NCBI RefSeq assembly: GCF_013368755.1
Contig: NC_049562.1
Location: forward strand, 1 to 64,000
Source: Talaromyces rugulosus
Taxonomy: Eukaryota > Ascomycota > Eurotiomycetes > Eurotiales > Trichocomaceae
Direction: 5' to 3'
DNA length: 64,000 nt
Position numbers and translations under genes: made by a program. This document shows positions 45,674 to 57,092 of the stretch, piece after piece. Within the stretch, counting starts at the first letter, position 1; every line of letters begins with the position of its first letter. Below the pieces are notes generated by a model, which did no database searches, was not told where the DNA came from, and saw only the letters and a program-made list of their open reading frames with translations.

Positions 45674-47477
45674 ATGGTAGAAAACAAGAAGGGTCTAGAC
45701 TCGCATGTGGATGAGAAAGCCCTCGCAGTGCGAGCTGTGGATAGTGGTTCTACCACTGCTGAGGCCCAGTTGGCCGAAAAAAAGTTGATGTGGAAAATTG
45801 ATTGTCTGATCCTGCCTATTTTATTTATTTTTTACTTCTTGGCATATCTGGATCGCATCAACATCGGCAATGCCCGCATTGAGGGCATGAACGAAGAGCT
45901 CCATTTGGATGTTGACAATCGATACAATGTGGCGCTCTTTGTAAGGTGCTTGCATGGGAAGAAACCACAGAACTACAGCTAATTCATGCACCAGCTGTTC
46001 TATGTGCTGTACATCCCTCTGGAGATCCCAAGCAATGTCTGGCTGAAACATGCCCGTCCCTCCCTTTATCTACCAGGTCTTATGTTCTGCTGGGGTATGT
46101 ACTCTCAAAAATAACAAATTCATGGCCTTTTATTTTGTGGTGTGCAGTACTAAAACCAAAAGGAAAAACAGGAGTTATCACCATGTGCACCGGTTTCGTT
46201 CACACCTACCAAGCCTTCTATGGACTTCGTGTCCTGTTGGGTCTATTCGAAGCTGGCCTCGTTCCTGGCGTCATCTATGTATCCTCGATGTACTACCGAC
46301 GGTTTGAATACCAAAAGCGTCTGAGTGTTATGTTTGTAGCCACCTCCATGGGAGGAGCTATTGGCGGAGTATGCTCCTCGAACGATCTCGTTTGTTTTTT
46401 GTCCTCGACTAACGTGGGATGAAATCAAGCTGCTAGCCTACGGTATCGCCAACCTCAGCGGAGATTATGGCTTCCTAGGATGGAGATGGTTTGTTGTCAT
46501 TCAACTGGCCGTTTTGATCCTGTTCGTGACGTGCTAACCTTAAATAGGATCTTCATTATTGAGGGTGCGATAACAGCGTTTATTGCTACGTTGGCCCCCT
46601 TTATCATGGTCGATTGGCCGGAGCAATGCCGCTTTTTCAACGCAGCCGAGCGAGATCTCATCCGGGCGAGGCTCGTTGATGATGGAGGAGAGTGTCGCAT
46701 GGATACGCTCAACCGCGATTCACTGCGTCGTATTCTCCTGGATGGTAATATTTACCTCGGGTATGTGTGTGAGAGTGTACTTAGACATGGTATACGTAGG
46801 CCTTCGCTCACTAACTGTTTTCTCTCTCTCCTAGATCACTGACTTACATGGGCCTAACGACAAGTGGGTTGGCTATGTCTTTCTTTTTGCCCACCGTCCT
46901 AAAAGAATACGGATGGACGTCCACAGAGGCACAGGTGCACACTATCCCCATCTATGCATTCACCCTTGGCTTAACCCTGGTCATGTCATGGGCGTCAGAC
47001 TGGCTGCAGCATCGGTACGGATTTCTCATGCTCTGCTCTCTGATGGCCACCGTGGGTTACGGCATGCTGTTGAACGTGCAAAGCCTGGGCCGCGGTGCTC
47101 GATACGCCGCCTGTTTTCTTATTGCCGGAGGAGGCATCTGCTCCGGCCCCCTGGCTATCGGGTTTCTCTCCAACAATCTGGCCGGCCACTGGAAGCGCGC
47201 GGTGGGATCTGCCTTGCAGGTCAGCGCCGCGGGCTTTGCCGGCATCATCGGATCTGTGATGTTCTTAGAAGATGAGGCGCCTATATACCATACCGGGTTT
47301 AGTACGGGAATGGGCATGGTGTGGGTGTCGGGCGTGGCGGCCACGCTTATGGCGATTAACGTCTGGAGGGAGAATCGCATACGTGATCGGGGAGGGAGAG
47401 ATAGTAGGCTGAGCCTGCCGGAGGAAGTCCTGAACAATTTAGGCGATGATCATCCTCATTTCCGATTCACTTTATAG
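45674..47477 (+). CDS. MFS transporter, anion:cation symporter (Dal5/Tna1-like) type
   Basis: Six exons (45674-45940, 45995-46094, 46172-46368, 46430-46488, 46548-46760, 46835-47477) give 492 aa. All junctions have GT..AG ends and keep the frame. The first span and loop read LPILFIFYFLAYLDRINIGNARIEGM, and later GLRVLLGLFEAGLVPGVIY, both hallmarks of the fungal allantoate/nicotinate-type carboxylate permeases. A long cytoplasmic loop separates the two six-span halves, and an NNLAGHWKRAVGSA-like stretch lies in the second half. Members usually import organic anions by proton symport. It probably takes up an aromatic acid or a breakdown product handled by the neighbouring hydrolases; that role is inferred from position. 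Confidence 0.9.
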
Positions 47478-50210
47478 AAAATCCCAAATACACACTCGTG
47501 GATCGTAGTATATAACTATTTACTAAACAAAATCTACCGTGCCCTAGCAACACATTTCCAAGCCATTAATGTCGATCACACTTCACATGACTTGGGCGAG
47601 TCTTGCCCTTTCCGGTAATTACTTATATTTCAAATTAAAAGCGTATTTAAGCTTTATAAAAGTTTATTTTTATTTTTATTAATATATAAAAATCCACGTA
47701 AAGCGGGTGGTGTCTGGAAGGATTATTTATATATAAGGATGTTGGAAGGAGTAGGAGTCTACTTGGTATCACAACAATATAAAATAAGACAAGCAATATA
47801 GATTAAAATCATTTCGATCTCCTATCTTTTAAAATAAAGCTTGAAGTTTATAAATATTATATAATTGTGGGTTGACTTAGCAATAAGTCAAATGTGCACG
47901 TATCAAACGAATGAACGCGTTCGTGGTATTGTTATGGGGGTACCCAAGTTATTATAGTAAAACATATATGATTGTATATAGTATCTGAATTCAATACAAC
48001 ACATTCCTATAACCCCTATTCCATGCGAGGTCACGTGCGGCCGTTGGCCGGTGCGCCGAAGCGCGGGATCTCGATTGCTTCAGTAAACCAACAACAATCT
48101 TACTTTATATTAGATTATATTTTATGAGTATAAAGGGTAATTGCTGTCGAACTGGACGAAGCAGGTTAGATTTGAGGCTCTAGAACGCATGACACAGATT
48201 TGCTTGATGGGAAATGACTGAATTGACTGTGTGTAAGGATAAGTACAGGATTTATGTGTAGTTCGCTAATAAAAACTGTACTCTTTTTTTGACCTACAGA
48301 ATCGATAATGACAATGAGAAGTTTGGTAACCCTATGCCTTAAGAGGATATTATAGTAACTGTAAAATTGAGCTAGATATTCTTAAATTCAAATTATCTTA
48401 AACGAGATAAGGATACTGATGGTCGTACAGACAAAAGTTCTACTATATAATCAGGCACCCCTTTTCTAAATGGCTCGAAGCCAGCATTCCCAGACGGGCC
48501 CATCCTGGAGCCATAGCGGTTACGTTAGCACCATTCTAAAACTGGAAAACAGAATCGCAATTTTCGACTGTGACGATACTTTTTGCGGTATCAATGATGA
48601 TGATCCTAGAGATAGTTTAGGATATACACCGCGACCTGTAGTACAGGTCAACCAAACCACGTAACCGGCCCCTGCATATATCCCACAGCTGTGCATATCA
48701 TTGCCAAGCCACCGCATGGTTATTCTAAGTATTACCGGCGGCCGTATTCCTCCAACACTATTTATAGAAGTATTTGTATAAAAGGCTCATGACTCTGTCG
48801 TGTGGCAGGCTCCTGCAGAGATGACATCACCACGTGGATGTCACATATAAGTATCTGTATATCAACCACCAATCTTATCGTTGCTTACTAAGGGTAAAAT
48901 CAACCTTACCCTTGTCAAAAATGGTGCACACAATTGATCATAAAAAGTATCTATGATGTTTATACTTATATTAACATGTGATCAAGTTAACAAGGACTTG
49001 TCTATATAAGCTGATGAAAAGTCATGTAAATAAGAATCAGATGCTTGAACAGAATTATCAATTTGAACCTATATTTTTCATGCCCAATTTATTCCAATAA
49101 GCATGGTTAGTAAGCATGAACTGAAATCCCGAAGCTTGACACTTTGTAAGACCACCCTGCACCATATATAATAAGACACACCCACCAGATGGCTTTATAA
49201 TTGATGGCCTCACTAACCAGCTTGCAGGCTCTCAGGGGCGACAAATCAGTGTATCGGCCTCAATGCAGCTTCTCAAGTTATAACCCAAATACCAAAAATA
49301 CAAAGTATTTCCATAGAAATTGTTGGTTATTTAATCTGCCTCATATCACGTAATATAAACAAATCATATGGTTGGGCTAGCTAGTAGCCGAGCGAAGCGA
49401 GGCCATTCAGCTTGTTCAAATTTATCGAAACAACTACACAATTTAGTTTGCTTCACATAAGAGCTGGGGGAAGCTGACGCAGACCAAGTCTCTTCGGCCG
49501 TAGTACTACGGATCTCGGTACGTCGCGTGTAAATGCTTCCCAAAGCTAAAAACGATCTTCAATTAGCGCTATGGGGTCTTTTTTCTTTCTTTTTTCCATG
49601 CGCTTATTTGTTTCTTTTATGTTTCTGTGTTAGTTTGGCGCTGCATAGATACTAAAGTGGTTTAACACTTGACCCCCATGAAAGCTGACCCGTTATCCCG
49701 CAACATTCGGCGCTTATCCCGCAACATTTAAACCTCCAAAGCTTCATATAGTCTATAATTAGGAATGGAGTCCCCTAAGTTTAGGTATCCTCTCACAGGT
49801 TAGATCCTCTTTTTAAATTTTGGCTGGATATAGTCTAAAAATAGGGAGCTGAACCTAAATATAGAGATATCTCTCCCTAACTGTAGATTTTTATATTTAC
49901 ATATAGACTTTATCTTGTTTAGTAGGTTTCAACATCCTCATACAGTCGTTCCAGAGTCCAGACACCAATCACCCCACTCGCTTTACAAGCTAATATATAT
50001 CAATTTGATCACTAGCATATGGACTTAGCACTTCATTATATGTATAAGTCTTTATAAGACTGCCTACTCACTAGTTGGCTTCTTCTTCATAATTACAACC
50101 ACATTACCATGAGAATCACTTATCCATCCCAGTAGGATGGTACAAAGATGTAATACTACAATGCTACTACTAGTATTATATACACATTTTGGTCAGGCTT
50201 GCAGCCAGCC
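47478..50210. other. Long AT-rich region, no gene recognised
   Basis: A 2.7-kb gap that probably ends the cluster. It contains AT-rich, RIP-like sequence, an unassigned 64-codon frame (48470-48664) and two copies of TTATCCCGCAACATT, at 49693-49707 and 49714-49728. No transposon ORF, tRNA or CRISPR-like array is visible. Confidence 0.5.
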
Positions 50211-53200
50211 TTAAAGAGAGTCAACAACTAGCCCGACTAGCCCAGTGAACCCCGATCGAACCCGATCACTCAGCGTGTCTGTATCCACAGGATTAATGCC
50301 ATACATCTCATCCTTCACGGCTTTGACTCCAATTTCAAGTTTCTGCTGGGAGGATTTGGTGCTTAGAGGGATTTCGTGAAGTCCTTGCGGCGTGGCTAGA
50401 TAGATAGAATCTTGGCAACGATAGCAACTCCAATCTTCTTCATGGAGGCTATAGTGAAACCATACTCGGAATAGCGACTCCCAAACTTTCTTATCCTGGT
50501 TTGGCAGCATCGCGTAAAACTCAGTCCGATTTCTGAGGATTCTCTCTGTGTGGGGCCCAAGAACTTCATCCTTATATCCCCAGTCTCGGAGAAAGTATAT
50601 TATTTTCTGAAGAATTTCAATCGGTAGGTTGTCTTGATTGTGTAGCAAAATTCCAGTCGGATTCAGTGGGCCAGAGAACGACCAAAGACCAAGTTCATAC
50701 AGCGATTCCCTGAGGGCAGTCTCTGGTAAAGTTCGACAGTTTGCCAATGTCTTGATGGCCGCAGATCTTATGTATTTGTCTTTGCTCTCCAACTGAGGTA
50801 TCAATACCTGTATAGCAAAGTCCGGCAATACGGTCTGGCGTTTAAATACTTCACAGGCACGCGCATGTACCGAATGATCCGTTTCGACCTGAAGAAATGG
50901 TAGTAACTCTTTTAGTATCTCACCACTTAAGTCTTTTTGCGTCGATAACACGGCAAGAGCACCCATCTGCCTGCTCCTGTTTTTGCCTTTCACTTCCATT
51001 ATTAGAGACGATATAATGTCTTCTCCTAGCGGTGATAGCCTAGAAAAGCATCTAACCAATTGGTGTTCGATAGAGCTACTGAGGCAATAGAATAGCGTCT
51101 TCCTTAGCCTTGTTGTTGAGAAGTCCTGTCTACTCCAGATTGATATCACTATTCCCCTGACAATCATGTTTTCGTCCTCTATTGCATCGTCCAGAGCATC
51201 CAAGACATGCACGGGCAGATTATGCTGCATTTCCAGCGAACTCGCTGCACTTATTCTCACACTGTCATCTTTGTCCCGTAGCAGTTTGAGCAAGGACTCC
51301 AAAGCCTCCGGTTGATCAGTAGTGAGGCCTAGCGCCTTAGCTACTTCACATCTCACAACCGAATCGTCTTCAGCTTGCAAAGCCAGCAACTTAGATAAAA
51401 CATCGTTTTCGTTTGAAAGTTGGCCTAAGAGACTCCAGATAGCGCAGCGCTTTTCACTGGCACTCCCAATTTCTAATAAGGCAAAAATCTTAGATAGAAT
51501 TTCCTCCGATAGCGAGGATTGTCGTGATATGACTTCCGCAGGGTTATTTAGGGTTCCAGCGCGACCCCAATTTGCAAACTCTCCAATCATTGAAAGAAGA
51601 ATGCTATCTGATAATTTTATCTTGCGCGGTAATTTTTTCAATATTGAAATCCGCATTTCAACGTTTAAATCCTTGGAATCCAGAAGCTCGTCAGTCTTTG
51701 TTGGCCATTTATCGTAGTGTCGAGCAAAAACGGAAGCAATAGATTCTTCGGTCCTGAGTTGAGACAAAGAGCCTTCAAGGTAACAATTCATTACCCATTG
51801 CAGGAGGCTTGAAGAGACTTGGGCACGATGCAGTAATGCTTGCAAAACTCCCATCTTCTGCTTTGGAGTTCCGTTTACTAAAGCGTCTTGTAGGATATTC
51901 TCTGGGAATTCCATCTCGTAAGCTAACGAGCTCGAAACTAGCCGAGGTAGCATGCTCTCCATCCGAGCTTTGATCTTTTCCAGGGCGAGCTCGCTATCCG
52001 GAACTGCAATCTCACTGAAACATTGCATGAGGATCCGTATATGCGCTGGACCAAGTAGATCCCTAGGTTCTCCGTCCAGGACACTCATAAAGTCAACCAA
52101 TTTCTGTGAGTTCTTCGACATGCATAGCAACCCTGAAACGAATCGCCACAGGATCTTGTATCTCCCGCTGTACTTCCAGCGCTGTAAAAATTCTTCAGAA
52201 GAGCGTTCATCTAATTCTGCTGATTCCAATGACACGCAGGCAAGCTTTTTATTATTTATCCAGCACCGCACAAAATAATTTGCCGCGAAGAATTCTTGAA
52301 ACGTCGAGTGCATAAAATAAAAGGTCTGTGTCTGGTGCGGTCCTACATCACCCGCTGTACGAAAGAAAGAGTGTCTCATTATCGTAGAGTTGGATTCTTC
52401 ATCCCTCCCGGGGAGGTTGTCATAGAGGCATTGCAGCTGAGCGGTCGAGAAAAAGATGATAGAATTGTAGAGACCGTTGAATGCAATCTCTTCTATCAAC
52501 TCCATGGAGGTCTTCATATGTTTCTTAATTTGCATCCTACTATGACAATTGTCAGCATCGAGCTGACTGAGCTTCCCGAGTTGAACCATGTCGCGCCTCC
52601 AAAGCTTCAGCTCGATAGCTTGGTATAGCGCCGTCATTGTGTTCACACTCTCTGAAGACAGCCCGTTTCCCCAGGTATAACACAAGGCGTCCAGAAGAAT
52701 AGGAATTCGATATAGGCCCTGTATCAGCCAATGGTCGTCAATGAAACCGTTGATTTGATCCATTTGAGAAGCAGAGATTTCCCCTTGATTCCCAGATTGG
52801 GACAGATATTGTTGTACTTGATCGGCGTGAAATCCAACTGTCTCCAATTCAAGATCAAGATTCCCGAATGTTGATGGGTTGACTGCAAACGGCCTCGAGG
52901 TAATGATCATGTTTTCGCAACCTCGTAAAAACCCAAACATCTTCCTCAGCTTCTTCTCCTTCTCGGTGCTCACATCCCGGGCGATTTCATCAAAACCGTC
53001 CAGAAGATAGAGAGTGCGGGAATCTGATTGTGCAAATAGTATTTTCTTCAATGCACCATGTAGAAGCTTTTGCTCCGGCTGAAATGCAAAAAACTTTTGC
53101 TCAAGAAAATCCTCCAAGCTGGATTGGTGTTGCAGTTCCCGTAAGGGTATCCAAATTATGCGGTCAAAGTCCCAGGGTAGCTGGCCATGGACAAAATCAT

Positions 53201-54857
53201 GAATAATCTTCTTGCACAAAGTAGTTTTCCCAACCCCCGGATAGCCCCGAATAAGAATTCGTTTTGGCCTGCCAGTGCGGTTGTCTCGTAGGCTTCGTTC
53301 TTGAAATAATTCATGTAGCTGGATGTCCTTTACATTATCTGTCGCGGAGACCCCCAGCCGCTGTCTGTGGGATATGCTAAAGCCTTCCGGGGATTTCTTG
53401 GGGAGCACTACGCTCTCTATTACACTGAGATTGATATAGCAACTTCCCATGTCCAGCGTACTACCTGATAGTCTCTGTATCATCAAACGGTCTTCTTCCA
53501 TGTAGTATGCGAGAACTCTAGCATCAGCATAAAATTCATGTGCCTCATAACAGGTTTTCCAGGTGTCTTCAAACAGTTTCTCAGGGGGGTGATCTTGTTT
53601 GAGCTGTTGAAAAGGATGTCGTAGCTTTAATATGATTTTTTCTTTTTTCCTAAACCGTAATGGGGACCTTTGTCGGTGTTTTGAGTCTTGTATTGTCCAT
53701 TCCGGGTGGTTGAAAGTGTTTGAAATGAGGTCGATCCACCCCTGGACACGTATGTCGTTGGCCCTATTGTTTTGTAGTGACTTCTGCAAAAATGTTGCTT
53801 CAACGAACCTGACCACATGGTTTTTCATATCCTCATTTCCATTTATCCAAGACTGCTCTAGCTGGCAATACAGCCCGCACCAGAATTGCCACTTGTCTCC
53901 AAATCTAGAGCTTTGAGCGAGTATATCCTCTAGAATTACGAATGCCTTGGCCGCCGCGTCAGGCGATTGCTCCCCGGCAACCAGAAAGGGCCCGGTAAAA
54001 TGAAGGACATCATACCAGACTCGTGTCTTATTAGATTTTTCCATGTCTTCCAAAAAGGCGATTCGAAGCTTTTTGGCACTGTCCTGAATGTCTATGATAG
54101 ACTCCAATACGTTGCTGAATAGCTTAACCATCTCAAAAAAATCCGGTGCAGCTTGTACAAACTTGTCTGGGTCCATATTCGGGACGGCGCTCAAAATTTT
54201 CGCCGTAGTAGAAAGGACGGCACCACTAGTTCTCCAGAATACATCCCATGGCCCTAGATTGTCGGGCACACCCCGTAACGCTTGATATGCGAAACTGGCT
54301 ACCTGCGCTAGACGTGGTTCGTCGTGCTTTCTCAGATCGCGCAACTGTTCACAAAGTGGTTGGTGAACGGAGTCGTGATCAAGCCCAGAGACCTTGAGGT
54401 CCCCTGCTATCTCGAGCAGTGCTCCCAGAATGAAGACATAGTGATATTGGGCATGGAGATCTGGTTGCTGGACGGCCCGTTTTAGCCGGTTCGACAGAGC
54501 CACAAGGGGTGCGACCAGAAAGCCGCCAGGTGCCCGGCCTTGGTGACGGCGGAGGCCGTAGTTGTAGACGGGCAGGAGATCGCGATGGAGGATATTTCCT
54601 TCCGAGGATTTGTTGATGATCTTATTCAAGAACACTGTCATTAGATCTTTGTACTGCTCCTTGTCAACAACCCCCAGTTCCGATAGCCGGGATGCCTCTA
54701 TATAGTAACTGGGTTGTGGGTGATCGCAAAACCGCTGGACCATCCGTGCTACCAGTGTTTTCAACGCTTTCTTCTCATTTTCGTCTCGTTTTGGGTCTTG
54801 AATCCGCCGAATAAGGTCGTCGATGTCAGCTGGCCGACAAGGGTGCAGCGACACCAT
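50211..54857 (-). CDS. NACHT-HEAT STAND protein (fungal NLR-like)
   Basis: An intronless frame. I place the start at 54857 (MVSLHPCRPADIDDL), giving 1548 aa; the in-frame ATG at 54989 would add 44 residues from an A/T-rich leader. The first 480 or so residues are helical and match no domain I recognise. The NACHT ATPase follows: Walker A GYPGVGKTT at 538-546, Walker B LYLLDGFDE, then IITSRPFAV and a C-terminal NACHT segment (FYFMHSTFQEFFAANYF). Residues from about 950 on are a long alpha-solenoid of HEAT-like units (SVVRCEVAKALG, SVRISAASSLEM, YIRSAAIKTLANC). Such STAND proteins sense a ligand with the solenoid and switch on an N-terminal effector, often in non-self recognition or cell death. 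The effector type here is unknown. Confidence 0.85.
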   Translation of the reverse strand: MVSLHPCRPADIDDLIRRIQDPKRDENEKKALKTLVARMVQRFCDHPQPSYYIEASRLSELGVVDKEQYKDLMTVFLNKIINKSSEGNILHRDLLPVYNYGLRRHQGRAPGGFLVAPLVALSNRLKRAVQQPDLHAQYHYVFILGALLEIAGDLKVSGLDHDSVHQPLCEQLRDLRKHDEPRLAQVASFAYQALRGVPDNLGPWDVFWRTSGAVLSTTAKILSAVPNMDPDKFVQAAPDFFEMVKLFSNVLESIIDIQDSAKKLRIAFLEDMEKSNKTRVWYDVLHFTGPFLVAGEQSPDAAAKAFVILEDILAQSSRFGDKWQFWCGLYCQLEQSWINGNEDMKNHVVRFVEATFLQKSLQNNRANDIRVQGWIDLISNTFNHPEWTIQDSKHRQRSPLRFRKKEKIILKLRHPFQQLKQDHPPEKLFEDTWKTCYEAHEFYADARVLAYYMEEDRLMIQRLSGSTLDMGSCYINLSVIESVVLPKKSPEGFSISHRQRLGVSATDNVKDIQLHELFQERSLRDNRTGRPKRILIRGYPGVGKTTLCKKIIHDFVHGQLPWDFDRIIWIPLRELQHQSSLEDFLEQKFFAFQPEQKLLHGALKKILFAQSDSRTLYLLDGFDEIARDVSTEKEKKLRKMFGFLRGCENMIITSRPFAVNPSTFGNLDLELETVGFHADQVQQYLSQSGNQGEISASQMDQINGFIDDHWLIQGLYRIPILLDALCYTWGNGLSSESVNTMTALYQAIELKLWRRDMVQLGKLSQLDADNCHSRMQIKKHMKTSMELIEEIAFNGLYNSIIFFSTAQLQCLYDNLPGRDEESNSTIMRHSFFRTAGDVGPHQTQTFYFMHSTFQEFFAANYFVRCWINNKKLACVSLESAELDERSSEEFLQRWKYSGRYKILWRFVSGLLCMSKNSQKLVDFMSVLDGEPRDLLGPAHIRILMQCFSEIAVPDSELALEKIKARMESMLPRLVSSSLAYEMEFPENILQDALVNGTPKQKMGVLQALLHRAQVSSSLLQWVMNCYLEGSLSQLRTEESIASVFARHYDKWPTKTDELLDSKDLNVEMRISILKKLPRKIKLSDSILLSMIGEFANWGRAGTLNNPAEVISRQSSLSEEILSKIFALLEIGSASEKRCAIWSLLGQLSNENDVLSKLLALQAEDDSVVRCEVAKALGLTTDQPEALESLLKLLRDKDDSVRISAASSLEMQHNLPVHVLDALDDAIEDENMIVRGIVISIWSRQDFSTTRLRKTLFYCLSSSIEHQLVRCFSRLSPLGEDIISSLIMEVKGKNRSRQMGALAVLSTQKDLSGEILKELLPFLQVETDHSVHARACEVFKRQTVLPDFAIQVLIPQLESKDKYIRSAAIKTLANCRTLPETALRESLYELGLWSFSGPLNPTGILLHNQDNLPIEILQKIIYFLRDWGYKDEVLGPHTERILRNRTEFYAMLPNQDKKVWESLFRVWFHYSLHEEDWSCYRCQDSIYLATPQGLHEIPLSTKSSQQKLEIGVKAVKDEMYGINPVDTDTLSDRVRSGFTGLVGLVVDSL

Positions 54858-55042
54858 TATAAACAGCTGAATTTGTGACGTGACGCTTAAAATATAAAAC
54901 AAAAAAAAATAAAACTCGACTACGGAGGGAGAGGAAGGACTCAGGAGGGGCTTTCTATAATTAGTTTCCGTCGCAGTGCTGTGTAACAAACCGCGAGTAC
55001 TAGACTACAATAGGTTAGCTTTATCTGGAGAAATATCCAAAG

Positions 55043-55280
55043 CGCCAAGAAGGCGGAGAAGGCGAACAAGCTCGAGGGGCTTTCCTTTCAGTACACCAAG
55101 GAAGAGAAGAAGCGGCTGATGTTGAAAACCGACATCATCGTGCTGGACTATGTGTCCGGAGCCTATTTGTTAGCCTACATGGACCGCGAAAACATTGGCA
55201 ATGCCGGGGCATGTCAGCGACCGCCTGGTTCGTCTTCCCCTGTAGCGTAGGGGAGATCCATGCCATTCTGTATACGCCAG
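55043..55280 (+). pseudogene. MFS transporter relic (N-terminal fragment)
   Basis: The plus-strand reading KEEKKRLMLKTDIIVLDYVS, then YLLAYMDRENIGNA, is the first membrane span of an anion:cation symporter-type MFS protein. After this the frame breaks, and TAWFVFPCSVGEIHAILYTP continues in another frame, matching the second span. Nothing further matches, so only about 80 codons survive. It is not a copy of the transporter at 45674. Confidence 0.65.
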
Positions 55281-56398
55281 AGTGAGACCCCTAACCTTCT
55301 CTGGTTTTCGGGAATCGCCTGGATCCCTTCATGATGACGCTCGGCCACCGCGCTATCCAAGCGAAGACAAGTGGATACTGAAATCGACCTTCAATGTGCC
55401 GTTATGCTTGGCTGAGCCGGGGTATGAGTATAATCCTACGTCTGTTCGGAACACCGCCTCGGCATCGTTGCTTGCATAGCAAATCGCGCCTGCACAAGTT
55501 CGCGTTTCATGAACAAGTAGATAACTACGAAGATCGAAAGTCATTCATTCAAACAGATTCGGCATGCATGACTCATAGCGGACCTTTCAGCTAGTGTCAC
55601 TGCCCTACCCAAAATCTACTAGGACGGGCTAGACTGGGATGTGCGCTCGTAAATAATAGGTTGATGTATCTTCGTGTGCGCGTTGTCGCAGCGTTTCATT
55701 ACCGCCCAACGGGTGGTTGGTCGACCTAAGCGCTGCGTATCGTTACGCTAGTTTCGTTATCATATTGATATAACTCAGTGTGATAGGCCATGGTTCATAC
55801 ATTTCGGTCTTTAAAAAATGAGATAAGCTGTTAACACTAGGGCTGTATATAACTGCATGCATGAAAGATCTACTAATGTTTTCAATTTGAAATTTCTGAT
55901 CAACTTTATTTCCACTACACATGTAGTTCTTAAATTACTCAGGGAAACATCGAGGTAGCCCTGATACGACCTGTTCGCCACCACATTTTATATTTCTCAG
56001 GTGAGATGCATTGTGGTAGGAATGAGTATCAATCGTCGTGTTCGTTAGGAGCCATGCAGTTTGTACTTTTGATGGATTTATAATAACTAGGATAAAAACT
56101 GCTATATTCCTAATTCAGTAGGTCAGTAACCTATCAGTTACCATTATAACTAATTTTTATAGAAATATTGCCTAGTCATCCATTGCCATAGATAATGGCA
56201 TGATATACCACAGACGAAGATTGATAACGTAGAGTAAGCTGGTAGAGCACATTGGCAAAGGCATGCCTAGAAAAATTAGGTTAAGGAAACATACAAATTT
56301 CAAAGCTATTTATATTAATTATTAGTATAGTACTTCACCAAACATATCTTTTAACATTTTTACAACCCTCTTCTACTATACCTCCTAAATGCATCCCT

Positions 56399-56920
56399 TC
56401 AGAGATAGTTAATGATCTTAGATAAAAAAGGATTTGGTGTAGTTGATTTTAAGCGGATAATATTTAAGTAAAATCTAGTTATTTCTAGATTTCGGGGATA
56501 TAAAACATAAAAAACCAGAGATATACTATCTGTACACAATAATCCAAGAGTTTGTGACGCAGGAATAGTTGATTTATTCTTTTCTAGATACTGTAATATT
56601 GTATATTCCGTATAGTTCTCAGCATTTCGAATAGCCTTCACAACAATATCTGGGTCGCACTTGAAACCTTGTTCCGGTGAAATGAGCTTTTCCAGAGAAT
56701 TCCACAGCGCCACATCAGTTTCGATAAGGCGTCTTGGTAATTTTGTTTTTCGACTTCTGGAGGGTGATCTGCTAAAAGCTTTTTCACTTGCTCATATAGG
56801 GGATGAACGATTTCCACGAAACTTGAAGATTGAAGAGACAGGCGCATATCATCATTATCGTCGTCAGAAAGCAGAGTCGTCCGGTATAAGTGAAATGATT
56901 GTTCATGTAAACCCCTATTT
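56399..56920 (-). pseudogene. Small unrecognised gene broken by a frameshift
   Basis: Two overlapping minus-strand frames (56847-56638 and 56713-56399) join smoothly if one base is corrected near 56710: YQDALSKL continues as DVALWNSLEKLISPEQG. The joined protein would be about 150 aa, acidic and helical, with LLSDDDNDD at its visible start. I do not recognise the family. An unseen intron or a sequencing error is possible. Confidence 0.4.
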
Positions 56921-57092
56921 GTGATGATTCTGGCGTGATGCTTTAGGGTTGCCCCTCAAGTCGAGAATAGCAGATATAAGTGTCGATCATTGCTTTGTAT
57001 TGCATTTGGTAGTCGGTCAGGCAGAAAGCGTGACACAGCGGAACTTACCCTCTACAACTCCAATGCCTGTGCTTGACACTGTTTCACGTTAG

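Larger units (their letters stand above)
54990..57092. other. Region of gene relics
   Basis: About 2.1 kb between the NLR and ABC genes. It contains an MFS fragment (about 55043-55280), AT-rich sequence with nothing recognised (about 55600-56390) and a small broken gene (56399-56920). Confidence 0.5.

Noticed and set aside
54858..54989. N-terminal extension of the NACHT-HEAT protein from the upstream ATG
   Set aside because: The extra 44 residues come from an A/T-rich leader with poly-A stretches and look like 5' untranslated sequence; the ATG at 54857 begins the protein-like sequence. It cannot be fully excluded.
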